Positions 22,901 through 34,459 of a stretch of 64,000 nucleotides of DNA are shown here, one piece after another. Origin of the DNA: Jaapia argillacea MUCL 33604 (lineage: Eukaryota > Basidiomycota > Agaricomycetes > Jaapiales > Jaapiaceae); the NCBI GenBank assembly GCA_000697665.1, contig KL197714.1, positions 342,209 through 406,208 of the forward strand. The letters run 5' to 3'. Every line of letters begins with the position of its first letter. Position 1 is the first letter of the stretch. The position numbers and the translations under genes were made by a program. Under the pieces are notes generated by a model that was not told where the DNA came from, ran no database searches, and saw nothing but the letters and a program-made list of their open reading frames with translations.

Positions 22901-23412
22901 ACCACTCTCGTGTCCCACAAGTCTCTTCAGAAACTTCCAACCTTCGACATTTACTTCGTCTGAACCCCAGACACGACCCTTAGCATTCCTGGAAGGCGTG
23001 TCAACGAGGAGAAACCTGAAAGATCATAAAAACGCACGGGTCGTGGTCCCAGACCATTATAACCTGGTCGTCGCTGCCGCTGGCTAACCACTTCCCAGAA
23101 TGAGCCCACCTGACACACAGAACCGGACCCGAGTGCATCGTCAGGGAACACAGCAGTTTTGGAGGTTTGTTCGATATCTCTGCAGCCTCGTTGAGGATAG
23201 GTTTGGTACTCCATATCCGCACCCTGGCGTCAAGGCCTCCTGTTGCGATACGAGAGTCATCGGGATGGACGTGGACGGAAAAGATAGATAAGCGTTTGGC
23301 TTCTTCGGCTTTGACGGTATTGTCTACATGGTGTCAAATGAGGGGATCAAAAAGATTCTGTCTTGAGGAACTAACCATGGTGCATAACCCATGCTGGCTT
23401 CGTAAACTTCAT
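19975..23412 (-). CDS. HIR1: HIR1/HIRA histone chaperone subunit
   Basis: HIRA proteins are the WD40 scaffold of the HIR complex. It deposits H3-H4 independently of replication and represses histone genes in the nucleus. The start (23412) gives MKFTKPAWVMHH, then, after an intron, SVHVHPDDSRIATGGLDARVRIWS. About seven WD repeats follow (HSGPVLCVRWAHSGKWLASGS, DVTDLAWSPGDRYLASVGLD, GFVKGVCWDPVGEFLATQSDD, RLSWSPDGAHITASNA, ILDLSWSWSGRTLYAVSSDG). A basic patch KKRIQPTLV resembles the ASF1-binding B domain. Then come a Ser-rich linker and the conserved Hira domain (GSPCAFMESSKNSLMVVTTS, GPLYW, RPGRDDQWTPSVMGFSKRDL). Two small 3' exons end in KTLTKLAMDWQDLLKKA, the family's usual terminus. The gene has many introns and appears intact. 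Confidence 0.93.
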
Positions 23413-24877
23413 GCCCAGTATAGTTCTCGGCACCGAAGCTACCCAATCGACGGTTGTTCGGTAATCCTGCTGGGCAGGACAGCTTTTTCCTCGATGAAAA
23501 GGAGGGATTCGTCTTTAGCTGCGCGAGAACGTGAACGTCCTCAATGTAAGTAGAACGTAGTTCCGAGCAAGCAGCGACGAGCCGCCACCAGAATCCGCGA
23601 TGGGCGTGGCAAAGGAGGTCGTCCAGAAAAGGCAACTGCCGACGGTTGAAAAATCGAAAATTCTCGCCAAATGTTCCTTACTCTCTGCCAGCTCTTACCA
23701 CCCTTTTCAGAAACAACCATTTCGAACGGGGATATGTGCAAGGCAAAGATGGATAAGTATCAGGCTTCGCTTTCGCTAGCAGCTCCATGCCGTTGTCTTT
23801 TCATCGGCGATGATAGTTTTCTAGATAGTGGTGTAAGCTACATCCAACGCCTCTGTTGTTCCCTCCAGGTCGTGCTCTTTACTTGCTCTGTCTCAATCCT
23901 TTAACAAATATGATTGTGTTTCATTGCATAACCCCGCGAAAGATCGAGAGTTGAATATTTGAATGTTGAATGTTGAATGATTCTGACGACTGGGATCAAA
24001 CGCCAGTTCTGGCAGTCTTGTCAACGAGCGCTTGAGCTCCGGGTCTTCTCAACTATCATTCCAAAATTTATCGTCCATGGGACATCAATATGCAGACAGC
24101 AGAACATACCACTGTCTCGTGAGCCGTAACATCGCCCCCTGCCTAACCGTGGTCATCATCGTTTATCGCCTTCGCCGCTTTGCACCCGAATCGGATGGCG
24201 CAATATCCAGGACTTTTTGCAGCCTGGCGGCTGCCTATTGTCCATCGCTCATCGTCGGGCCGTGTAGCCTCTGGATAAACTGTCATCTGAGGCCCCTGGC
24301 TAGGTGCTCTGACCTGTATGCTCACTTGATGGTCTTTGCCGTTGGAGCGGCAGAAATAGTACGGCACTCAACTGACGTTAGTCTTGGACATCAAGATATT
24401 CTGGGAAACGATGTATCATCTATCCGTAGCGATACCGAACCGCATGGACGTCGCGGAGCGTTACTTGGCTGACATCCTTCATGAATCGGCGACACCTATT
24501 GGTAAAAGACTAGTTTTGTGGAGGCAGGTAGCGCATGGTCCTCTGTCGCCATTCTCCTATGAGTCCTCTTCATCCGCGATAATATCCATTGCAGCTTATC
24601 TTTTTAAGTCCCCAATCACCATCTTGCGCCATCGTATGCTTCCCAAGCGTCATCGTGATTCTGCTCCTTCCCTCTCCATTTGCTTATCTTCCCCTAGATT
24701 TTCTTAGATCCAACGAACAGCGCAAGGCTGTAGAAGGATGGTGTGCTCGACGCTTTGGATCGTGGTACCTGATTTTACCCCTTCAAAAGCGCCGAAAGGA
24801 AGCAAGAGACGACCCACACTCGTCCTTAAGTTTCGAAACTTACTGTCGAGCTTGAGCTTGTTACGGCCTAGTGAACC
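23413..24877. other. intergenic region between HIR1 and the MFS gene
   Basis: This is a 1.46-kb stretch between two divergent genes. Open frames here (for example 24032-24472) show no domain or splice support. It is expected to hold both promoters and 5' UTRs. Confidence 0.5.
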
Positions 24878-27538
24878 ATGGCAGAAACGCTTCCCACTCT
24901 CCCAGCTACGTCAGACGGCGCCTCGACGAAAGCCTCGTCTTTGGCCTCCGACGAGAAGATCCCTGTCGATAACCTGGTCGAAGCTGGCGAGGAGAAGCAG
25001 TTCCTCTGGACGGATTGGTTCTTGCGCCGCAATCGTCCCCAAGAGGATCTCGACGCTATCGCCACCAGACGCTCTGTCTTTGACGACCCTCACCTTAGCC
25101 CTCACTACTGGCCGAAGCTGAACTACGAGAACCTTCATAGGTTCAATCCGAAGGCTCGATGGACGTACAGGGAAGAACAGGTACGTTGTCATGATATGAT
25201 GTCCACTTTTCGTACTTACACTACCTCTTTCCAGGCTTTGATTCGGAAGATCGACTGGAGGGTCATGCTCTGGGCTGCGATCAGCTTCTCCGCGTTGAAC
25301 TTGGATAGGAACAACCTGAGTCAAGCCAACACCGACAACATTTTGGGTGATCTCCACTTGACCACCAATGGTCGGTCTTCGAGCTCATCGTTCCGACTGT
25401 TGCCTTTCTTAACTGCCTCACCCATTTCCAGACTTTAATTGGGGTAACTCGGTCTTCCGCTTGGCCTTCCTCTGCGCGGAATTGCCGTCGCAGCTCATTT
25501 CCAAGAGGGTGAGTGTGAACCATCTCATTCACTTCTACTCAGGCTCATTTTGTTCAGTTGGGACCGGATCGTTGGATTCCCATTCAAATGTGCCTTTGGA
25601 GTGAGTGCCTCTTTCAGAACTCTTCGTAGCAAAAGCCTCAATCTGGTATCTAAGGCGTCGTTTCCTGCTCCCAATTTTGGTTAAAGGGACGCACTACGTT
25701 CCTCCTCACTCGTGCTCTACTTGGGTATGTCCACCGATTCTTTGCTCCATCTGGAATTCGAGTCTCATCGCCGTAATCTCAGTTTGCTTCAGGGAGGGTA
25801 AGAAAATATATCCGGATTGAACTCCAGTTTCTGAATCGCTTCACCAACAGCTTCATTCCCGACCTTATCTTATATCTTTCATGTACGCTACCACCCACAA
25901 CTTCTTCTGTGTTAAGTTCTGACGACCGTTCTCAGATTTCTACACGAAGACTGAGCTGCCCATTCGGCTGGCCCTGTTCTGGATGTCCATGAATTTCTGT
26001 ACCATTCTAGCTTCTTTCCTGGCATTTGGCGTTCTCCATATGCGCGGAGTCCTTGGTCTCGGCGGATGGAGGTACTACCATTCCCGTTTTTCACAGCGAA
26101 ACTATAATGCTAACTTGCTGATAGATGGCTATTCCTAATTGAGCAAGTTTTATTCGCCCTTGAACTCTGACGTATCCTGATATGAGATCGCAGAGGTTTG
26201 ATTACTCTGGTCGTCGGGATTATAACGTTCTTCATGATGCCACCGTCGCCGACTCAAACGAAGTCGTGGTTCCGGCCCAATGGATGGTTCACAGAGCGAG
26301 AAGAGACAATCTGCGTCTCCCGTATCCTCCGTGACGACCCGACCAAGGCAAGTTTCCTACTTGGTGCTGCCTGATCAACCGCTCACCTTCCACTTTTTCC
26401 ATTAGGGCGATATGCACAATCGTGAGGGCCTAACACTTAAGCGCCTCTGGACTGCTGTATGCGATTACGACTTGTGGCCCCTCTACATTTTGTTCGTTCA
26501 TCATCTCGTATGAGTTTGCACGATCAGTCGCTGACGTCTCTCAAGGGGTTTAATGTTCGGTATCCCTGTTGGTCCTCCGGCCACATATCTCACTTTATCT
26601 CTGCGCAACATCGGGTATGTTTCTCTTCTTCCGTTCAGTTGAATCATCGTCTCACCTCTCATCAGATTTAACACATTCCAAACTAATCTTCTCGTCATCC
26701 CGTCGACAGTCTTGGGCATAATCACCATGTTCTTCATCACATTTGCCTCCGAGATTTTCAATGACCGGGCTATTGTTGCGATGGCAGAGGATGTCTGGGC
26801 CTTGCCTCTGTTGATTGCACTTTATTGTCTCCCTGCCAAGCCCAATCAATGGGTGTACTATGTAAGTGGCTACTTCCCACCTCCTCACAACCATATCTGA
26901 CATCTCTGCGACCATACAGGGCCTGGCGAGTGCCCTCGTTTCCTACCCGTACGCACCCGCCAAGTCACCCCTAATCACTTCACTGACTCACTTTCCAGGT
27001 ATACTCATGCCATCCAAGTTGGATGGTGCTCTCGTAATTCTGGAGCGGTTGCCAGTCGGACGGTGAACGCGTCGCTGTATAACATGTACGTTTTCTTTCA
27101 TACATTCTCTGCCTCGAAAACTAACTGTCGCTTGTGAAGGTTCGTACAAGCCAGTGCAATCATCTACTCGCAGATCTATCAGAAGGACGATGCTCCACGA
27201 TGTCAGCCCTTTTCGTTAATATCTCGATATCGTTCTCATGGCTGATGCTATGTGACCCACCACAGATCGTAGGGGCAATAAAATCCTCATCATCATCTGT
27301 TGCATCAACTTGTTCATCTTGTACCCTGGAACAAAGGCCTACTACGTTTGGCGTAATAAGCAGAGGGAGAAGATTTGGTCTAAGCTGACTGCCGAGGTTC
27401 GTTCCACGACCTCTTCCTACGATGACGTTCTCTGAGTTATCTCGCTGACATACCTTCGACTCATAGGAGAAGTCAAACTACTTGGCCACTACAAAGGACG
27501 TCGGGAACCGACGCCTTGACTTCCGTTTTGCACACTAG
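24878..27538 (+). CDS. MFS transporter, allantoate permease-like (ACS family)
   Basis: This integral plasma-membrane transporter has about 12 membrane segments spread over a dozen exons. A hydrophilic N-terminus of about 110 residues precedes KIDWRVMLWAAISFSALNLDRNNLSQANTD, the TM1 signature of the anion:cation symporter family (Dal5/Tna1/Vht1-like). Later blocks are NSVFRLAFLCAELPSQLISKR, ALFWMSMNFCTILASFLAFG, GGWRWLFLIEG, FRPNGWFTEREE, FGIPVGPPATYLTLSLRNIG, QTNLLVIPSTVLGIITM, and AVASRTVNASLYNMFVQAS. A charged C-terminal tail ends at the TAG at 27536. Substrate cannot be set from sequence. Relatives carry allantoate, nicotinate, pantothenate or other organic anions. The start is the first ATG before the conserved region. 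Confidence 0.88.
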
Positions 27539-27740
27539 GGCTTGAAGGAGATGAACTTACTCATCGCCCAACGAGAATTTAACCCTTTGGCGCTATGGCT
27601 AGTAGACACGAATGATCGTACTTATGTTCCTTCTCATCTTGTATCAATTTCTTCAAATTTGGGTTGCAGTGACCGTATTAAAGGCTGGAAATGTCGACCA
27701 GCAACACATGACGTAAAAAATGAGAAACCACGAGCATCTA

Positions 27741-28822
27741 CTACGAAGGTGACAGATAAATCTTTCTCAACTCTCTCGGATTCGCTGGCTTTCGGCAAAT
27801 CGGACAATGACGCTTCTCCACCAATGCTAGCATGATGCAGCTACAAGGAAATAACCATAAGCCACATCAAAATGAAAGGAGACGTTGCGACTCACCTGGT
27901 GCAGAAGACGTGTCCACACTTTGTTGACCGGCTGTTCTTCGCATCGTCCAGACACAGCGGACATGTATACGTGAATGACTTATTACCATCGTCTTTCTGC
28001 TGCTCTTCCTTGCCTTCGCCACCTCCATTCCCCTCACCATCGGCGTCAGCGCGCTTCTTCCTCTCCGTGCCTTTCCCTTTTCCGGCGTGTGTGTCGGCAA
28101 GGACCCACTGTCTGAACAACTCCTCTTCTTCCTCCACATCCCACTCTTCGTCTTCTTGCCACCATTCTCCCTCTCCCTCTTGTTCCCATTCGAACACAAA
28201 TTCATCCTCACTGGAATCACGCTCTATGTCTCCCTCCCCGAGTCCATCACCGCCGTTGGTAATTTCGCGTTGACTTTCCCTTCTTTCAACATCCCTCCTC
28301 CAACCTACGACTGCCTCCCTCAGCCTTTCATTCTCCACCTGGACTCTCCAGGCTTCGTTCTCTTCCGGAAACGATTGAGCTCCTACTGCGTCTTCCCATC
28401 CTTCGGAAGCTGAGTCTGAGGATGTGTCGGAGTCGGAATCAGAATCGGAGTCATCGCGATGAACAGCCGCGTATTCCATATGCTGTGACACGGGTAGTCG
28501 TTGGTGAGTAGCCCAGAACTGAAATGGGTGAAAGTACTGACAGCTCTCAAACCGGCAGGTGTCTTGAACTCTCGTTCGCAGACGACGCAGTAGTGATGTC
28601 TGGCGGAGTAGACACGGTGCTATAGGTCGTATGGAAACAAGTTATCAGTGACGTTCTCAACATGAATTGACGGCAAAGAACGCCTACGTTTCTAAGCGAA
28701 TTCATATTGGCAAACCGCCTATTACATGGTTCGCACTTGGGGTGATTCCTAGATAGTTGGACGTGCTGTACGCGGGCTTCGTCTGAAGGGAAGTACCGGT
28801 CGCACAGTGCGCAATAAGACAT
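27741..28822 (-). CDS. C2H2 zinc-finger / RING-finger protein
   Basis: The chosen start gives MSYCALCDRYFPSDEARVQH, a C2H2 finger, followed by a second (CEPCNRRFANMNSLRNH) and a third (YCVVCEREFKTPAGLRAH) across two introns. A long acidic Asp/Glu/Ser-rich middle follows. The C-terminal RING finger is CPLC...TKCGHVFC-TSC-IMLALVEKRHCPIC, split by an intron of about 54 bp. RING domains recruit E2 enzymes, so this is likely a ubiquitin ligase or SUMO-targeted factor in the nucleus. That is inference. The stop is at 27743-27741. An in-frame ATG 27 bp further upstream (28849) is an alternative start. Confidence 0.82.
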
Positions 28823-30214
28823 GTCGAGGTAGTGTATAGCCGTTGCCATCCTGACGTCGGAAGGCCGGTTGAGGTTGATCTCGGATTGTCGGGATTGGTG
28901 GAGTTGATGAAAAGCGTAAACGGCTGTAAATCCAATTAGGCAGAGAAGTGATCTTGCGAGGCATCTTAAGCTGGGACAGCGAGCCTATATACCAAGCAGT
29001 GGGGCAGACTCTCCACTCCCCTCACACCTCCGAGATGAGGGTGAGGATGGAAATATTCTAGTGACGCTGAATCCGAGACAAAACCTCGCTAAGGTCTGTG
29101 GGAGGGGAGCTAAGGTCATCTTGGCAACTAAATATGACCCTTATTTTGTAGGGGAAAGCTGGAGTGACGCGTGATCCGAGACAAAATTTTGCTCGAGGCT
29201 GGGGCCGAGGGTGAGGGACAAAGGATAGTACCTCGGGCAAATGAGACTTGGAGCCTCTTGACGCGGTGAGGGCATGGTGTGACGAGGTTCCGAGACAGAT
29301 GCGAACCGGGTAGATAGACGAGGCGGGCATCTCAGCCAAGTAAAACCCAAGCGGTCCGGATTGGAATTGGTGGTCTTCAGCTGCTGCTGACTTGGCGATA
29401 GCCTTGGTAATTTCTGGGCAGTCCGGTGGATCAAACTGCGTGAGGCAGCCCAAGAGTACCCATGACCGTTTGCATAGATCACAGAGATAAGACGAGACAA
29501 AGCTGAAGGGCAACCGGGTTTTCGGCATCGAATATCAAAGAGGTGACAGAAACCGTCTCAGATGCTCCCTGATGGACTGAGAAGGAGACCCTGGCTCCAG
29601 GAACAAATGGTAAGGGGACGGGGGGATTCAGAGACGACATGGGTGGCTTCCTGGTCCCACAACCTTGTCAAGAGAACCAGCTTAGTTCAGCTTTGGAGCT
29701 GGCGAAGAGTCAGCCACCGTTGAGAGTGGTGGCATCGACGGAGAAAAAAGTGCTATTTCTCCCTGAAAAAAATAATGAGAGCAAACATGTCTTCCGACTC
29801 TCTCAACTCAACTCCTTTCCTGGTTTATTGGCATCGTTAGAAGTGGGATATTCTCTCGACAAAAAAACATAGACAAACCTTAACCCTAGGGTCGTGGGGA
29901 GTTCGAGTCCGACGCAAGACAAACACAAATTCCCCGATTGATTTTCCTTACCCCCACAAACGCAATGAATAAAATGATGGAAAGGCTGTTCAGAATGGCC
30001 CAGACAGCGCAGCGAGGGTCTGTGCGTAAGAGTACGAGCAAAGAAACTCAAGCGTCAAAGCGGACTTTGGAAATTCCAGTTGGCGACTTTGGCGCGTCGT
30101 CTGATCAACCAAAAGCCAAAGTTCAACCAACACGCGTCGATTATCAACCCAACACCCCGCTTGCTCCTTCCTCTCATCTCCCTTTGCTAATTCCTGAATT
30201 TACATTCTCAAGAC
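28823..30214. other. intergenic region with three GTGACG...TCCGAGACA copies
   Basis: There is no credible gene. A short motif of the form GTGACG-N2-5-TCCGAGACA occurs three times (29061-29080, 29164-29182, 29277-29297). The rest looks like promoter and UTR sequence for the divergent RING and PARP-finger genes. Confidence 0.45.
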
Positions 30215-31715
30215 ATGTCTGACGGTGAAGGTGGCAAGAAATCTGGTTATCGTTTGGAATATGCGACTTCTGCACGCGCTAAATGCAAGGGTTGGTGTTT
30301 TTTCACTGTGTTTCAGGTTTAGCTCATCGTTTTCTGACTTTTTTGTGTCTTTTCATTTGGGTATTCAGGTCCGAAACCATGCGCTGGTATGTACAATTAC
30401 CGTTACACTACTTTTGCGTATCCCTGACTGACCGTTTGCATTCATTTCAGGCACAACAATCACCAAAGGCGAACTTCGCTTTGGCAGCCTTGTCGATTTC
30501 AGAGGACACACCAACTTGTGCGTTTTCTCTCTCAGTCACCCCAAATTACATACTTATCCACCTTCTACGACAGCGCCTGGCGTCATTGGGGCTGCGTAAC
30601 CGCAAAAATTCTCAGTAACGCCAAGGCCAACTTCTCCGAAGCCTCTGAACTCGACGGCTACGAAGAACTCAAACCAGAAGACCAAGCCAAGATAGATAAG
30701 GCTTGGGAGGATGGTAAAGTCGCTGATGAGGACATTCCTGAGAGCGCTCGAAAGCCAGAAGGCGAGGCTGGTGGGGACGATGACGAGGGGAAGCCCAAGA
30801 AGAAGAGGGCACCTGCTAAACCCAGGGGCAAAAAGAAGGCTGACGACGAGGACGGGGATGAGGAAGAGGTGAAGGAGAAACCGAAGAGGACCAGGAAAGC
30901 TCCTGCTAAAGTACGTTTCTTCTTTTGGCGGGTTTGGCGAATTTGGGACTGATAGAGTTGTGTTTCTCGTTGCTGGTGTAGAAGCAGGACGAGGATGAAG
31001 AAATGGACGACATTGAGGAAGAGGAGAAGCCTAAGCGCAAACGCGCTGCCACCACCAAGAAGGCTGAAGGCGCTGCTGCCCCCAAGAAACGCGCTCCTAA
31101 GAAAAAGAAGGTTTGTTTTCCTGATACATGGCGGACACTCATTCTCAACTTGATGACTTCGTTACGCAGGAAGAAACTGATGAAGAAGCCGAAGATTTCA
31201 CTGCAGCCATGGACGCAGTTGCCGTAGGTGACGACGATGACCACGAAGCAGAGGAGGAGCAACCAAAGAAGAAACGTGCTCCTCCTAAGAAGAGGGAGAC
31301 AGCTCCCGCTGCTGAGCCCAAGAAGCGTGCTCCAAGGAAGAAGAAGGTGAGATATCATTCTCTAGTTTTTAAGTTTAGCGTGAGAACGCGCTGAAAGTAG
31401 TGGTAGAGGCTAATCGAATTGGTCCTTCTCCTTGTAGGCTGATGAGGAAGACCATGAAGAAGTTGCTGCTAATGGTACTGCTGATGAAGAAGAGGCGGAT
31501 GATAGCGCTGGGAAGAAACGCAAGGTTCGTCTCCCATTCTGTTACCCTTCAGCAGCTCATCTTTCGCACCCTATTGGTCTTGATTACAGCGCGCGCCTAC
31601 GTCCAAGGCGGGCTCCTCATCTAAGCCCAGCTCCTCGAAGAAAGCTAAGCCTGCTTCGAGCCGAGCGAAGAAGAGCAAGGAGATCGTCGAGGAGGACGAT
31701 GAGGATGAGGAGTAG
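30215..31715 (+). CDS. PARP-type zinc-finger DNA-nick-binding protein
   Basis: The first 60 codons, over four exons, give YRLEYATSARAKCKGPKPCAGT, TITKGELRFGSLVDFRGHTN, and FAWRHWGCVTAKIL. This is the PARP-type finger (C-x2-C...H-x2-C), the module of PARP1 and DNA ligase III that binds DNA breaks. The rest of the protein is a low-complexity tail alternating acidic clusters with lysine/proline/alanine runs such as KKKRAPAK, KPKRTRKAPAK and PKKRAPKKKK, like a linker histone or HMG tail. It has several exons and ends at the TAG at 31713. No ADP-ribosyl transferase domain is present. It is probably a nuclear chromatin or repair factor, and partners are not inferable. Confidence 0.88.
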
Positions 31716-32354
31716 ACTGTTACAACTCAAGTTGGGTTCGTGGACCATGGAATGATTGTATCGCTGCCAGAATCTTCAGCTTTACGTCGCCTTCGCCCTG
31801 GTTCACTTAACACTTCACACTCCGTATGTCCGAATAATGAATGTCCTCTCTCTTTTCCATATGGGTCTGTTTATGCACATCGTTGCTTCTTTCCTTACCC
31901 TCCTTTCCTCTTCCCCCCTTTACTTGTCTGGTCGCTCTATTCCTCACACTTCTCGGATCGTCCTATCCCCGTCTTCTGTTCTTGCGTGGTTTTACTGTAG
32001 TTACTATATGAAACCTAAGTCAGTCAGAGTTGCCCAATGGTACAATATCTGTGTAGTACAAGATCCGTTTGTTGAGGCTGTTGGTTCAAGTAGTATATGC
32101 TATCCAAGTTTTGTCGTGGCCTTGGTAAAATATAGTTTTGGCATGAGATCAGGCCTCTTGGTGCTTCCGTTCGAAGTCGAATAGCGCATGGAGAAGGCGA
32201 GCGGCAAGCTATCGATACATTATCCCAGATATTAAGTACATAGACGATTACAACGCAAGACCCTGCATCCCAAAGTAACGAGAAACGCCCGCGAGAACAT
32301 CGACTACACAACCTGGTAGTCGGCAAAGAAACCCTGCGATTCCCACACGCCTCC
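31716..32354. other. 3'-flanking spacer between convergent genes
   Basis: Pyrimidine-rich 3' UTR-like sequence with no supported gene. The open frames here lack domains or introns of the local type. Confidence 0.5.
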
Positions 32355-33284
32355 TCAATAACCAGTAGCGGGAGTAGCAGTGGGAGCAGCCTGACTCGTC
32401 AACGTGATCACCGGTATTCCAACAACGGCAGCGATCCCAGTTTGCACGGCGCTTGCACTGGAACTGTCAGCTGGAATGGTACTGGAGGTTGAACCTGTAG
32501 AGGTTACAGTGCTTGTGACACTTGCGTCTGTGGCAGTGCTGACGATGCTGGCTGAACCACCAGCATTGATGACGCTCGAGATGAAGCTGGCAGCTGCGGA
32601 GGGAGGGATGGTAAAGGTTTCGGTTGGAACTGTAACGGTTCCAGTGGGGTTGATCGTGATCGTGAGTGTGACGGCGTTAGAGTCCGCCGGCGAGGTGGCT
32701 GATGTGGAAGCGGAGGTGGAGGTGGAGCTAGAGTTCGAAGTGCTGGTAGAGGTAGCGTTGATGGAAGGGAAAGGGACCTCAGTAGAATTGGAGATTTGGG
32801 TGGAGTTCGCGAAGATGCCGCCTTGGACACCTGTTGCGGAGATGATGGATTCGGCGTTGACTTCACTCGTGCAAGCAAGGAACTGTTGGTCATCGTGTCA
32901 GTTTTGATCGAGGACTGGAGACTTGGGAAACTAGACATACAGTTCCGTTCTCACGGACAGAGGGAAGGGCGAAACATTGGTGGCCCAAGGAGCAACGGGC
33001 TGTTTCCCATGTCCCATTAGTTGTGCAAAGAGCTCGGCGACCAGATATGCAAGCGAGTTGGCCAGCTAGATGGATATAGGTAAGAGAAAAGTAATAGGTT
33101 AAAGAATTCGGTGTGACATACCATCACAAGCGTCAGTGATCGTAAGGTTCTGAAATTCTGCGTTCAAAATTTGGGCGGCTTGGCCGTTTTGGAGCAGAGT
33201 GTTTGCGTCGAGAGGAGTAGGCACCGCTCGGGCGACATGCACAACGGATGCGGCGAGAAAGAAGAGGATCTTGGAGGCAATCAT
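32355..33284 (-). CDS. secreted CBM19-like protein with Ser/Thr-rich tail
   Basis: Exon 1 encodes a signal peptide (MIASKILFFLAASVVHVARA) and then PTPLDANTLLQNGQAAQILNAEF, a common start of agaricomycete secreted proteins with a family-19 carbohydrate-binding module. Two further exons give DACDAGQLACISGRRALC, WETARCSLGHQCFALP and FLACTSEVNAESIISATG, with the six-cysteine spacing of CBM19 (chitin-binding). About 150 residues of Ser/Thr/Ala-rich sequence follow, likely O-glycosylated, with a hydrophobic stretch near the end that could be a GPI signal. It is probably a cell-wall or secreted chitin-binding protein. It is divergent from RPS26, with about 400 bp of shared promoter space. Confidence 0.78.
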
Positions 33285-33687
33285 ATCGAATAAAGAAGAG
33301 TTGAGTGAGAGAGCGGCGATATATTAGGGCGTAAGTTAGTCGTGAATCTGAGGAGCACCAGGCTCGAAGAAAATCGAATCGAAGGCGAAGGGTGAGGACG
33401 GAGGGCAGTCGTCTGGTACATTCTGTGGCCCATTGCACGTCCTTTTTGTAGCCCTGATGTTTGGTACATGAACAATACACGATTTGTCGGAGGGCCCCAT
33501 TGTCTTTAGCGACGGTTAGGCGAACAAAGGAAAGACGGAACAAAGGGGCGGGAGAGATAGAAGCAGCGTGGCTGTGAGGCCATGTGGCGCTCGCGTGGCA
33601 AACATTCACTCTCCGACTGCAGTTCCTCTGGATACTGGCCATCGAAGACAACATCCTCAACATCAAGACCCGTCGACACATTTCACC

Positions 33688-34328
33688 ATGGTGAGTTTCT
33701 CCAACAGTATCTAGGACACCCCGTCGTCCATTTCTTTCACTCTGGCCATTGGATTGTATGGTGGAACGAGATGGATTGTCCAAATGCGCACGCGATGACC
33801 AGATACTGATCACCCTGCCGTCTGTGTAGACCAAGAAAAGAAGAAATAATGGCCGCAACAAGAAGGGCCGTGGCCATGTCGGTTTCGTTCGCTGCTCCAA
33901 CTGCTCTCGTTGCGTAGCCAAGGACAAGGCTATCAAGCGATTCACTGTCAGGAACATGGTTGAGAGTGCCGCTGTTCGAGATATCAGCGATGCCAGCTTC
34001 TACCCTGGTGCGATACCACCTCTTGACTCGGGTTCAACCCTTGTGACGTACTGAAATTTGCGAATGGCTTGCAGAGTACGTCGTCCCCAAACTCTATCTC
34101 AAAATCGCGTACTGTGTGTCATGCGCAATCCACTCTCATGGTGCGTTTCATTCCCTGTTTCGTCTTTCAATCACAATAAATCAGTTTCATATCTCAGTCG
34201 TCCGCGTCCGTTCTACCGAGGGCCGTCGTAACCGTGCACCCCCTCCTCGCGTGCGATGGAAGGATGGCAAAAAGGTCAACCCTGCTGTCACGGCTGCCGA
34301 GGATGCGAAGGCCGCTGCTAGGACATGA
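33688..34328 (+). CDS. RPS26: 40S ribosomal protein S26 (eS26)
   Basis: Four exons (33688-33690, the start codon alone; 33830-34007; 34075-34140; 34198-34328) encode 125 residues. The protein reads [79 protein letters not shown] and [16 protein letters not shown]. The four cysteines (CxxC and CVSC) form the zinc site of eS26, which sits at the mRNA exit channel of the small subunit. Isolation of the ATG on its own exon is typical of ribosomal-protein genes. Length is normal. Confidence 0.96.
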
Positions 34329-34459
34329 GCACCATGCCGACGGAGAGAAGAGGGTTGTCTATATGATTGTTTTCACCACGAGCAAGGCAAATACGACATG
34401 CTTCGCTATGTACTGCTTGAATCTCTCCATGCTTTCCACCTCTCGTCTTCTCGACCTTG

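Noticed and set aside
32404-32907. Long plus-strand open frame rich in Val/Ala/Glu
   Set aside because: It is the antisense shadow of the Ser/Thr-rich tail of the secreted CBM19-like protein, which has a signal peptide, introns and family cysteines.
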